A stretch of 64,000 nt of DNA, from NCBI GenBank assembly GCA_965224785.1, contig OZ245062.1, positions 3,534,001 to 3,598,000 of the forward strand. The letters are read 5' to 3'. Position numbers and translations under genes: made by a program. Positions 8,164 through 17,325 of this stretch are shown piece by piece (position 1 is the first letter of the stretch; every line of letters begins with the position of its first letter). The notes under the pieces were generated by a model. It ran no database searches and was not told where the DNA came from. It was given only the letters and a program-made list of their open reading frames with translations. This DNA is from JALSNL01 sp036479585. Lineage in GTDB: Bacteria > Bacteroidota > Ignavibacteria > Ignavibacteriales > Melioribacteraceae.

Positions 8164-10572
8164 TTATTTCATCAACAATATTTTTTTCGTTTTCATAAAA
8201 GTTTCGGAGCCATCTAGTGGAGTAGCAACCAATCTATAAAAATAAACTCCTGAAGTTAAATTACTATTTAAAGATGATGTACTGAATTGAAAATTATAAT
8301 TGCCTGTTGCAACTTTCGAATTGTTAATCAACTTTGTAACTACCTTACCCAGAATATCATAAATAACTAATGATACCTTACTCGCTTTAGGAATTGAGTA
8401 TGTAATTGTTGTGGATGGATTAAAAGGATTTGGATAATTTTGATGCAATTGAAAATGTGAAATTAATTTTTCATTTTCAATATCAGAAATTAAATTGTCA
8501 ACTCTAATTGTATCAGAATAGTCAGAAGTGTTAAGACTATTATATGCTTTAATTCTATAAAAATACGAAGTTGAATGTTTTGTAGAAAAATCTTTATAAC
8601 CAGTTGCATCAGCATCAAGAGTATCTAGCAAATGATAAACTGAATCAACTGAATTTGATCTTCTTTCAACTATGTAGCCAAGTTCTTCGTTTGAATTATC
8701 ATTCCAACTTAAGTTTACTAAAGTATCGCCAGAAACTGTACTTGTAACTTGTGTTGGAATAAACAACAATTTTTTATCTCCGTTAAATCCAACTGAATAA
8801 TTGTGTTCAACTTCAGTAGTGGTAAGAGCTATGCTATAAATAGCTGTAAGGAAATAAGTTCCTAACCAACCTCTATCTGTTGTAAATTCATTTGCTAATC
8901 CAAACGAGAAAGAACTATCCCATATAGAAAAATTTCCAGTATCAATCACAGAAGTATCAACAACTCCGTTAATATATATTTTTGAATCTCCGTCAATATT
9001 TTTTGTATAAACAATGTGAGTTAATTCCGTGGTCAAACTTCCTTCAGTACTACTCATGGCTGGTTCGCCATTTGCATCTGTGGTTGTTGTTGTTAACCTC
9101 ATATTAAATTGATTGCTATTCTGTCCAAGAGTAAAATTTCTTTCACTTCCATCTTTGGAGAAAGTTATTATTCTTGCTGGACCAGTTTGTGTTATATTTT
9201 TAGGTCTAATCCAAGCCTCTAAAGAAATTTCATTTGATTGAGTACTTTGTTGATAAATTTTAAGAGGTGAGCTATCAGCTGAAATAATAGTAGGTGCAGT
9301 TACCTCTAAGCCATAAGGAACCCATCTGGTTTTTGTCGTATCCTCAATTGTTAAATCTAAATCAGATCCCAAATTTGAAATATCAGTAACCTTTGTACTA
9401 TCCTGTTCAAAATTATATAATACTTGTAAATTATGAGTAACTCTTTCGTTTTCTCCAGTTACAAATAGAAAAACAGAGTTGCTGGTATCAATTCCAGAAC
9501 CATTGGAAACAATACATGAAAATTGAGAATTATTATCTATTGGAGCAACAAATGGAATGGTATATGTCGTGTCAGTTTCACCAACAATGTCGCTACCATT
9601 TTTTCTCCATTGATAACTAAGTGGTTTTGTTCCAGTAGCAGCAATAAAAAATTGTGCTGAATCGCTTTCAATAGCTTGAACTGTTTGAGGTTGTTCTACA
9701 ATAGTTGGAGGAAAAGAAACCAAAGAAGCAATTGCTTGATACCAAACATCCGCCATCTTAACATAACCACCATCATTTGGATGAACTCTGTCACTCAAAT
9801 CTGCCGGATAACTTAAAGCACTTTCTTGATCAACTATTAAAATATTATCACCTGAAAAAATACGAGCATCTACCAAAATTTGAAGTTCATTATTAAGTTT
9901 AGTTGTAGAATCTGTTTCGTTTACTGTTGCAGTACCTGGATCATCAGTTAAATTTATAACTTTTGCTAAAATTACTTTAATATCACTGCTTGTGTTTAAC
10001 TCAAAAAGGTCTATTGTATCCAAAATACCTTCTATATCAGAAACAACATCAGCAACGGATTCATTATTAACAAATAATTCACCAATATCATTTGTTCCAA
10101 TATGTAGGAGTACCATATCGGGTGGGTTTAGTTCCAACCAACTATAAACATTTTCGAGTACTGACGTTGGAAATGAAGGATGCTTTGCATGCCAACCGCC
10201 GTGTCCTTCATGATCTCTATCAAAGTCAGTAGGAATCCCATCATTTTGAGTACCAACAAAATCGAAACTAATACCTGCTGTATTTAATAGTGAATCAAGA
10301 ATTCTTCGATACCCAGTTTCGTTAGAACTTCCAGCTCCTTTGGTAATTGAATTACCAAGAGGCATTATTTTCAAAGTATCCAAATCTGTAATATTTACAT
10401 TTTTTTGAGGAAGAATATTCGTGTAAGAATCTTGTTCCATATTATTTGATGTAGTTAAATTTGATAGTTGTCCAAAAACATTATTAAAAACCAGCAAGCA
10501 CAAAAGAGCGACTAAGACAACTAGATTTGTTAAACGTATATTTAATAAGTCATTTTTTTTAAGATTTATCAT
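8164..10572 (-). CDS. T9SS-secreted SGNH hydrolase with Ig, LamG and FN3 domains
   Basis: An 802-residue secreted protein. After a signal peptide (about 1-35) comes an SGNH/GDSL esterase domain: block I GNSIT with Ser75, GHGGW at 123-127, GTNDI at 159-163, and the Asp261/His264 pair in DRVHPN. An Ig-like domain follows (about 287-370), then a LamG/concanavalin-like domain (about 378-600), an FN3-like domain (about 608-700) and a C-terminal T9SS sorting domain (NYPNPFNPSTTI). It is predicted to be a cell-surface or released esterase acting on acylated carbohydrate. The LamG and Ig parts are clearly homologous to those of the gene at 58780-61605. It is the last minus-strand gene before the polysaccharide locus ends. 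Confidence 0.93.
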   Translation of the reverse strand: MINLKKNDLLNIRLTNLVVLVALLCLLVFNNVFGQLSNLTTSNNMEQDSYTNILPQKNVNITDLDTLKIMPLGNSITKGAGSSNETGYRRILDSLLNTAGISFDFVGTQNDGIPTDFDRDHEGHGGWHAKHPSFPTSVLENVYSWLELNPPDMVLLHIGTNDIGELFVNNESVADVVSDIEGILDTIDLFELNTSSDIKVILAKVINLTDDPGTATVNETDSTTKLNNELQILVDARIFSGDNILIVDQESALSYPADLSDRVHPNDGGYVKMADVWYQAIASLVSFPPTIVEQPQTVQAIESDSAQFFIAATGTKPLSYQWRKNGSDIVGETDTTYTIPFVAPIDNNSQFSCIVSNGSGIDTSNSVFLFVTGENERVTHNLQVLYNFEQDSTKVTDISNLGSDLDLTIEDTTKTRWVPYGLEVTAPTIISADSSPLKIYQQSTQSNEISLEAWIRPKNITQTGPARIITFSKDGSERNFTLGQNSNQFNMRLTTTTTDANGEPAMSSTEGSLTTELTHIVYTKNIDGDSKIYINGVVDTSVIDTGNFSIWDSSFSFGLANEFTTDRGWLGTYFLTAIYSIALTTTEVEHNYSVGFNGDKKLLFIPTQVTSTVSGDTLVNLSWNDNSNEELGYIVERRSNSVDSVYHLLDTLDADATGYKDFSTKHSTSYFYRIKAYNSLNTSDYSDTIRVDNLISDIENEKLISHFQLHQNYPNPFNPSTTITYSIPKASKVSLVIYDILGKVVTKLINNSKVATGNYNFQFSTSSLNSNLTSGVYFYRLVATPLDGSETFMKTKKILLMK

Positions 10573-10596
10573 AATTAAACTTTCTCGTATTTTTGT

Positions 10597-10953
10597 TTAG
10601 CTAGTACTAATTATTATTATTCCAATAAGACAGAAAACCATACCCAAAATTATTCTAGCATTAAATACTTCTTGTAAAATAAAATAACTTCCCAAGCTTG
10701 AAACTATAAAGAACAAAGACATTGCAATAGGGAAAGCTATGTTCAGTTTAAATTTAGAAAGTATTATCATCCAAAGAGCAAATCCTATAACGTACATGGA
10801 AAAACCAATTATAAATTTTGCACTTAGAATTATTTCAAAAGCTGATTCAAGATTAATTTTTTTACCAGTTAGTGCAGTCTTTAAAATTATTAATCCACCA
10901 CCGCTAAAAATTGCGTATAGCACAAAAAGAAAAAAATTTACTACTCTTTCCAT
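10597..10953 (-). CDS. EmrE/EamA-like small membrane protein (ArnE/F-like)
   Basis: A 118-residue protein with four hydrophobic helices, the size and layout of small multidrug resistance (SMR) / half-EamA proteins. The last helix pair ends 'GMVFCLIGIIIISTS', as in ArnE/ArnF. Its neighbours are a DPM/ArnC-like GT2 and an ArnT-like GT39. A role in flipping a polyprenyl-phosphate-linked sugar across the inner membrane is therefore more likely than drug efflux. It starts 45 bases after the GT2 stop, in the same direction. This is inference from context; the SMR fold is well supported. Confidence 0.75.
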   Translation of the reverse strand: MERVVNFFLFVLYAIFSGGGLIILKTALTGKKINLESAFEIILSAKFIIGFSMYVIGFALWMIILSKFKLNIAFPIAMSLFFIVSSLGSYFILQEVFNARIILGMVFCLIGIIIISTS

Positions 10954-10998
10954 TATTAATCCTTTTTTAAAGTAGAGTTCTAAATTAAACTCAAAAAC

Positions 10999-11937
10999 TT
11001 ATATTCCAATTTTTTCATTTATTATGAATCTTGGACGTCTTTTAGTTTCAACTAAGATATAACCAATGTATTCTCCAAGTACACCAATAATAATAAAAAG
11101 AACGCCAAACAAAAAAGATACAACTCCTAATCCTGAAGCCCAACCAGGAATCGCAACTTCAGTAAATATTCTTACGGAGACAACATAAATAAGTTCAATA
11201 AATGCGAATAAACTTGTTAATATTCCAAGAATAATTCCAAGCCTAAGTGGGACAAGAGAAAAAGATGAAATTCCATCTAAAGCAAATTTAATCATCTTTC
11301 CAAACGTATATTTTGTTGTACCAGCAAATCTTTCGGCTGCTTTGTATTCAATATTGACGTGCGGATATCCTAACCAGCCAATAAGTCCTCGTAAAAAAAG
11401 ACCTGACTCACCAAATTCTAACAACTCGTTCACAACTTGTCTATCTAACAATCGGAAGTCAGCCATTCCAGGGTTAATATCAACACCACTTAGAAATGAA
11501 AAAATCTTATAAAATAGCTTAGATGTTAATTTTTTAATCCACGATATTTTTGCACTATCTATCCTTATTGTATTAACAATTTTAAATCCTTTTTCCCACT
11601 CGTTAATCAGATTGTTTACAAATTTAGGGGGATGTTGCAAATCAGCATCCATTGTAATTATGGCTTTACCTTTTGCAAAATTAAATCCAGCTAGTAAAGC
11701 ATATTGATGTCCAAAATTTTTAGAAAATTGTAATCCTTTTACTCTACCATCTTTCTTATTAAGTGCTTGAATCTTTTCCCACGTTTTATCTGTACTTCCA
11801 TCATCTACCAATATAATTTCGAAAGTAGCATTTTTTGATTCAAGAATTGGTACAAGTTCTTCAATAAGTTTTTCCAAATTGTCTTGTTCAAAATAAGAGG
11901 GAACAATTACTGAATATGTAATTTCATCAATCTTCAT
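10999..11937 (-). CDS. GT2 glycosyltransferase, DPM1/ArnC-like
   Basis: A 312-residue family 2 glycosyltransferase that moves a sugar from a nucleotide donor to polyprenyl phosphate. VDDGSTD (residues 44-50) and the metal-binding DAD (97-99) in 'TMDADLQHPP' are the family hallmarks. Two membrane helices close the protein (about 232-258 and 268-295), ending in the typical 'LGEYIGYILVETKRRPRF'. It lies between the GT39 gene (13 bases upstream) and the EmrE-like gene. The three would make, flip and use a lipid-linked sugar. The sugar itself is unknown. Confidence 0.92.
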   Translation of the reverse strand: MKIDEITYSVIVPSYFEQDNLEKLIEELVPILESKNATFEIILVDDGSTDKTWEKIQALNKKDGRVKGLQFSKNFGHQYALLAGFNFAKGKAIITMDADLQHPPKFVNNLINEWEKGFKIVNTIRIDSAKISWIKKLTSKLFYKIFSFLSGVDINPGMADFRLLDRQVVNELLEFGESGLFLRGLIGWLGYPHVNIEYKAAERFAGTTKYTFGKMIKFALDGISSFSLVPLRLGIILGILTSLFAFIELIYVVSVRIFTEVAIPGWASGLGVVSFLFGVLFIIIGVLGEYIGYILVETKRRPRFIINEKIGI

Positions 11938-11950
11938 AATAATTTATTCC

Positions 11951-13597
11951 TTAGTAAGTAGTCTCATTCAACTTATATAATTCAATTCTATTGCCATTAT
12001 CATCAATTCTGCTATCAAGCTTTTCAAATTCTGGTGTATTCCCTTGTAAGAAATTTTTAATGAAGGGGAATTCCATTAAATTTATATAATCTATAAAAAT
12101 ATATTTAGTATCGTTTAATTTCGCATATTCTATTAATTTCTTATAACTAGAATACGGAGTAGCAATAGAATTGACTTTAGCAAAATACGGGAAATAATTT
12201 TTTCTTGATATTATTAAGTGCTTTTGACTTTTATTACTTCCTAAATTTTTATTAAGTTTTTGTATTGGCTCCAAATAATCTGCTTCTGAATATTCTAAGT
12301 TTTCTGTGGGCTTAATAAGTGACATATATAAGGAATGTCCTGATAAGACTGCAATAATTAGGATTATAAAAATAGAAGTATATAATGATCTATTTTTAAT
12401 TTGATCAAATTTTGGAAAATTTTTTAATATAGATTTTGAGAAATAATAAATTCCACCACCACTAATTACAAAAATTATTGGACCTATAATTGCAATATGT
12501 CTAGTTACAACATTATGTAAAAGAGGAGGGAATAAAAATACTCCGAGAAAAAGAAAAACAAACAATATTTTAAATACTTCACCTCTTTTAACTAAATAAA
12601 AAAATCCAAACCCAAAGAACACAATAGTGGATAATCCAAAAAAAGAACTTAGTTTAATATTGAATAATTCATCATAAGTATAAACAAATGTTTTTATTTG
12701 ATCTTGAATATTACTTTCAGACCGAAGTGAGTGATAGATTTCGGGATTGCTTTGAACTGCATGAATATTTATTTTTGATGGACTGTAATCAAGCCCATAA
12801 ATTAATTCGTCATTTGATTTCTTTATATCCGATTTTAATAATTTCATCCATGCTTGGCGACCATTAATTGAAAAAGTATCCATTTTATTACTAACACGTA
12901 AAATTTGTGGAGATACAACAGCACCAAATATAATAATGAAACTAAATGTCCAAACTATGAAGTCTTTAATTTTATAATTTCTGTTTTTATAAAATAGATA
13001 ATGCGAAAATTGTATAATAGGAATTGCAACAATAAATATGATCCCTTCCGTTCTAGCAATAAAGCTTAATCCAAAAATAATACCTAGAACAACTGCGGAT
13101 TTTATTTTGGGAGCAGAAATATATTTTAGAAATAACAACACTCCATAGTAAACTATTGTAATGTATGTTGGCTCTGTTAAAACTGCATAAGAAAAGGAAA
13201 TCAAAAATGGATTAATTGCAAATAACAGAACACCTACTAGTGCAACTTTTTTGTCCCAAATTTCTTTTCCAATTGCATAAACAAAATAAAATAAAATTAG
13301 GGTACTGATAAAGGTAGCAAGTCTAGCACTAAACTCTATAGAAAAACCGAACCAACTTATTATTGCTCCAAAAAATGGGTACAAAATTAAGTCATCTGCT
13401 CCTAAATTTAATAATCCCTCAAAAGTAAAATTTTTAAAAAAACTAATTAACTTTAAGTATTGAATACTATCATGATCCTCAAGAACAGTTAAATTTGACC
13501 AAGACAATAATCTAAGAATTGTAAAAATTCCTAAAATTGTAATAAATCCAATATTTACTTTCGAGCCTGAATTTTTCGAGAATATATTTTTTTGCAT
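11951..13597 (-). CDS. GT39-type membrane glycosyltransferase (ArnT/PMT-like)
   Basis: A 548-residue protein with about ten membrane helices and an acidic first loop ('LEDHDSIQYLKL', about residues 40-50). That loop is the catalytic carboxylate site of GT-C enzymes such as ArnT and protein mannosyltransferases. A soluble C-terminal portion follows the last helix (from about residue 435). It would transfer a sugar from the lipid carrier made by the neighbouring GT2 to a periplasmic acceptor such as lipid A, a glycan or a protein. It starts a three-gene minus-strand unit ending at 10597. Acceptor unknown; family well supported. Confidence 0.85.
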   Translation of the reverse strand: MQKNIFSKNSGSKVNIGFITILGIFTILRLLSWSNLTVLEDHDSIQYLKLISFFKNFTFEGLLNLGADDLILYPFFGAIISWFGFSIEFSARLATFISTLILFYFVYAIGKEIWDKKVALVGVLLFAINPFLISFSYAVLTEPTYITIVYYGVLLFLKYISAPKIKSAVVLGIIFGLSFIARTEGIIFIVAIPIIQFSHYLFYKNRNYKIKDFIVWTFSFIIIFGAVVSPQILRVSNKMDTFSINGRQAWMKLLKSDIKKSNDELIYGLDYSPSKINIHAVQSNPEIYHSLRSESNIQDQIKTFVYTYDELFNIKLSSFFGLSTIVFFGFGFFYLVKRGEVFKILFVFLFLGVFLFPPLLHNVVTRHIAIIGPIIFVISGGGIYYFSKSILKNFPKFDQIKNRSLYTSIFIILIIAVLSGHSLYMSLIKPTENLEYSEADYLEPIQKLNKNLGSNKSQKHLIISRKNYFPYFAKVNSIATPYSSYKKLIEYAKLNDTKYIFIDYINLMEFPFIKNFLQGNTPEFEKLDSRIDDNGNRIELYKLNETTY

Positions 13598-13974
13598 AAT
13601 TTGATGTTGTTGTATTTACTAGCTAAGGATTAGATTCAATAGTATGAACAATGTTTTAGCTAAAAAATAGTAAAACTTATCAAACTCATTTAATATTTAT
13701 GCTCTATTATTACATAAATATTAAATAGTATAAGTTTAAGCGTTGTGTTTTTTATTAGATTTTTCTTTGGTCCTCAGTAACTAAAGAGAAAACTTTCGTG
13801 TAGAAATTACTATTATTTATAATTTATATCAATTGACTTATTGCCTTATAAATTTATTCAGATATCATAATAAAGTGTTTAATGGTTAACTTATTTCTTT
13901 ATTATTTATATTTTACTTGAAAACACTACCATAGTTTAATGCAATTCCAACTTGTATATAGAAAAAGCAAATTA
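13598..13974. other. Intergenic region upstream of the GT39 unit
   Basis: 377 AT-rich bases lie between the stop of the 1027-residue T9SS protein and the start of the GT39 gene. It should hold the terminator of the former and the promoter of the latter. The only clear structure is the perfect inverted repeat at 13688-13726. No coding remnant was found on either strand. Confidence 0.5.
13688..13726. repeat. Perfect 14-bp inverted repeat
   Basis: Arms 13688-13701 and 13713-13726 pair perfectly (ATTTAATATTTATG with CATAAATATTAAAT) around 11 bases. It lies about 90-130 bases upstream of the GT39 start. It is all but one pair A/T outside the loop-proximal G-C, so it could be an operator or an AT-rich hairpin. 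No U-tract follows, so a terminator is less likely. Confidence 0.55.
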
Positions 13975-16900
13975 CTACTTTAAGAGAACCATTTTTTTAC
14001 TATCCCGAAAAATATTATTGTCAGAACTAATAACCGAAATTAAATAAACATAAACTCCACTTGTGAGTTTGCTAGCATCCAAGTTAACAGAATATTCCCC
14101 TCCATTTAATTGCTCATCAACTAACCCTAAAACTTTTTGTCCAAGTAAATCATAAACATCCAAAATCACGTTTGATTTTGATGGAAGACTAAATTTAATA
14201 ATTGTTGTTGGGTTAAATGGGTTCGGATAATTCTGAAAAAGATTAAATTCTTGTGGCAGATTTTCACTAAACAAACTTTCAATATCTGTTGGATCTTGTA
14301 CAACAACTAAAAATGTATCTTTTACAACTGCCTCATTTTCATCTTTTATCTCAATATAAATATTTGAACTACCTATAAAATATTCTATGGTTTCAACTGT
14401 TAAATTACCATTCTGATTATTTAGTTTAACTTCAATTTCTGAGTGTTCGGATGTTAAATTAAAAATTAATAACGAATCTTCTGTTTCTTCATCTTCAACT
14501 AAATCCCAAAGATTAAAACTTGAAATCGAATCATTAGTTGTGAATATCGTATCAATTAGTCCACTCAATACAGGTGTATCATTTATAGATGAAACAACTA
14601 TTTTACTGGTATCAATTCCTATCGCAAGACTATCATCTATTGCAATAAAAAGAACTTGAAATTCACCATTAAAATTTGGTTTTGCATAAATTCTTGCTCT
14701 ATTACTTGAATTATTAATTTCTATGAATAGATCGTCATTTCCCAAAATAATTTGGGTTGTTTTTTGGTTCTTTATATAAGAGCTAACTGAGTTTTGATTA
14801 TTAGAATCTATTACATTTGCCGTAAAACCTATATCTGATGTGTCAGTATCAACATCTAAAATAAAAGTATTTAAATTTACTATTATTGTATCATCCTCAT
14901 TAAGAAAAAAATCTGGGAGATTTATAAAATATGGGGGGTCATTTACTGGTTGTGTAATAAGCAAAACAGTATCAATAGAAGTAAATCCAAACTGATTAGT
15001 TGCTGAAACAAAAAGAGAATCTAAACCAAAGTAATCTTTTTTAGGTTCTACCCATAACTTATCATCACTAATCCAAACAATTACTGAACTATCACTTTCT
15101 ACTACTTTATATGTAAGAGTTATATTAGTATCAGCTTGACTAAATACCGTATCAAGAGTAGCTATAATTAGGGAAGAGTTATCTTCCTTAATGCTCAGAT
15201 CACTTATTGAGCTAATAATTGTAGGATAAGAAAGAGGATATATTTTTGGATTCGCATCCATTTTTTTAGTCCAATAAAAATCATCAAACCAAGCATATCC
15301 CGAAGATCCACCTTCCAAAGTTAAACGTGTTAAATTAGATTCATCAAGATCGTCCCTTGTATCAATATAATTATCATCAATGAACAAATCAGCATAACCA
15401 TCACCAACAAAAATAGTTAGTTTATGCCATCCTTCAGATCTAGGAACAAAGCTATCTAGAAAATTTGAATTCGAGAAATAAACATAATTATCAGAAAACT
15501 CATTTACATTTACTCCTATCCCTATACTTAAATCGTCTATATCAGTTATTCGAAAAAAAGCTTTGTAATTGCTTTCCGAATTTAATTCATCATAGTACCA
15601 AACATTGTACGAACCCTTTTTAGCGATGCTCTTATATACTTTTGGTACTTCACCACTAGCGTTTTGACTTTCATGTATTGCAACACTACCAGAATGCGAA
15701 AAATCTTCAGATGGAATTAAGTCGCCCTGTCTTTTATTCCAAAATCGATTGTCAACATATTCAGATAAATCGCCTTCCGAATATCCTAAGTGCCAAACTT
15801 CCGACACATCAACGGCAGTGTACCAAATTCTTAAAAAATTATCTTCCATAAGAAAAGTAGAACGATAAATAGATCTGTTATCCCAAGCTGAGCTTGAGTT
15901 AGTTGGAATAATAATAGGGGTTGGATTTACTGACCAATTTATCTTGTCTGTACTTTCTGCATAAAACAATGAAGTCCAACCACACCTAGAATTTTTTGAA
16001 TAGCTTGCTAATAACATTCTATATTCTGATTGATATTTAACTATATCTAAATGCCAAAGTACTCTTCCATCAATTGGAACATCTACTGGGATTTCAGAAC
16101 CCCAAGTAATTCCATCATCAGAAATCCTCATAGTTACAAATTGTTCTTTACCTCCACAACCTCCGGGGGAACGAGCGTACCACATATAATATGTTCCGTC
16201 TTCGTATAAGACGGTTGGAGACATCAAATGCCAAGGTTCTGTTACAACTGTTTGAGGAGATGACCAGGAAATTCCATCAGTTGAAGTCATTCTCTTTACA
16301 TAAGTGTTTCCATCATAATTTGATTCATTGTAATAAATAATCATTTCATTATTAACTAGCAACATATCAGGATCATTGTTCCATCCATCTGGTGTTGGTG
16401 CTAAAGGATTTGAAATTCCAGGTGGCTCAATCCAACTCGCTCCATCATCACTTACAATTATACATGGATTTTCAAAACTATCATCGGCACCAGGATATGG
16501 ATTTAAGACCATCCAATATTTGTAGCCATTCCATCCGTCAGAAATATGAACAATATCTGGATGAACTACTTGACCCGAGCCATCATAAGTTGGAGTAATC
16601 TGAGGATCAACTGCATTTTTGGAAGTAACATTAAAAGTTTCAAAACTATCAAATAATGAAAATGTTGATTTACCATCCGATGAGCTATTTGCATTTGGAT
16701 TTCCGTAATACATTCTCAAAGTCTTTTCGGAGTTTGAATAAACGTGAGGAATATTTACCCAAACTTTAGCTTTGGGAGGTGACCAACTTTCAATCCATAA
16801 TGATAATACACTTTCATCATCATTATCAATAAAGAGTAAGTCTTCTCCATTTGGTTTTGCTAAATAAAAATCAAGATAAGTAGAATCAAGAATAATTAGA

Positions 16901-17058
16901 AATGGATGATTTATAAATTCATCTGGATTGGATTTATTATCAATCAAAATTGATTTATTATATTCCCAATCGGAAAGATCTATTTCTTGTCCATAACAAA
17001 CTGACCCATAAAATAATAGGAAAAGAAATGAGAATAGTTTTTTATTTGTTAAGTTCAC
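13975..17058 (-). CDS. T9SS-secreted DUF2341 / GH43-like propeller / cadherin-like protein
   Basis: A 1027-residue exported protein. Signal peptide to about residue 24 (ending CYGQ). A DUF2341 domain follows (about 28-130, 'MYYGNPNANSSSDG'). Next comes a five-bladed-propeller-like region resembling GH43/GH32 families (about 150-440), with repeated 'SDDG..W' and 'WY..' strands. A LamG-like domain (about 450-610) and Ig/cadherin-like repeats ('NDPPYF', 'SINDTPVL', about 620-925) follow. The protein ends with a T9SS domain (NYPNPFNPTTII). A surface glycan-binding or glycan-cleaving role is inferred; the propeller's catalytic carboxylates cannot be assigned by eye. Encoded at the end of the polysaccharide locus on the same strand. 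Confidence 0.9.
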   Translation of the reverse strand: MNLTNKKLFSFLFLLFYGSVCYGQEIDLSDWEYNKSILIDNKSNPDEFINHPFLIILDSTYLDFYLAKPNGEDLLFIDNDDESVLSLWIESWSPPKAKVWVNIPHVYSNSEKTLRMYYGNPNANSSSDGKSTFSLFDSFETFNVTSKNAVDPQITPTYDGSGQVVHPDIVHISDGWNGYKYWMVLNPYPGADDSFENPCIIVSDDGASWIEPPGISNPLAPTPDGWNNDPDMLLVNNEMIIYYNESNYDGNTYVKRMTSTDGISWSSPQTVVTEPWHLMSPTVLYEDGTYYMWYARSPGGCGGKEQFVTMRISDDGITWGSEIPVDVPIDGRVLWHLDIVKYQSEYRMLLASYSKNSRCGWTSLFYAESTDKINWSVNPTPIIIPTNSSSAWDNRSIYRSTFLMEDNFLRIWYTAVDVSEVWHLGYSEGDLSEYVDNRFWNKRQGDLIPSEDFSHSGSVAIHESQNASGEVPKVYKSIAKKGSYNVWYYDELNSESNYKAFFRITDIDDLSIGIGVNVNEFSDNYVYFSNSNFLDSFVPRSEGWHKLTIFVGDGYADLFIDDNYIDTRDDLDESNLTRLTLEGGSSGYAWFDDFYWTKKMDANPKIYPLSYPTIISSISDLSIKEDNSSLIIATLDTVFSQADTNITLTYKVVESDSSVIVWISDDKLWVEPKKDYFGLDSLFVSATNQFGFTSIDTVLLITQPVNDPPYFINLPDFFLNEDDTIIVNLNTFILDVDTDTSDIGFTANVIDSNNQNSVSSYIKNQKTTQIILGNDDLFIEINNSSNRARIYAKPNFNGEFQVLFIAIDDSLAIGIDTSKIVVSSINDTPVLSGLIDTIFTTNDSISSFNLWDLVEDEETEDSLLIFNLTSEHSEIEVKLNNQNGNLTVETIEYFIGSSNIYIEIKDENEAVVKDTFLVVVQDPTDIESLFSENLPQEFNLFQNYPNPFNPTTIIKFSLPSKSNVILDVYDLLGQKVLGLVDEQLNGGEYSVNLDASKLTSGVYVYLISVISSDNNIFRDSKKMVLLK

Positions 17059-17194
17059 AACAGCCTTCTATTAAAATATTTATTTATATCTATAAAGAAG
17101 ATGAAACGAAAAACAAAGTCAAGCAGTATTGTCTTTGAAATGAATTTTAGCAGTATTGTAAATACTATGTAAAATTTTTTTAGCAATAATTATT

Positions 17195-17272
17195 TTAAGT
17201 TCTATTTTCTAAGACATTACCGGGAACTCCACCAAGTATAGACATTTCATGAACATCTTTGCTAACAATTGC
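17195..17272 (-). pseudogene. 3' remnant of a hexapeptide acetyltransferase gene
   Basis: On the minus strand, 17272-17195 reads AIVSKDVHEMSILGGVPGN and then VLENRT before a TAA. This closely matches the last residues of the acetyltransferase at 18206-18949 (ISKDVPEMSIVGGVPGKVL). No start or body of the gene is present. It is a decayed or recombined copy of the 3' end of such a gene, lying between the TylF-like gene and the DUF2341 gene. Confidence 0.85.
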
Positions 17273-17325
17273 TTTTATAAATTTAAGAATGAACAACTAC
17301 TTTAGTTAGAGATATTAATATTACT

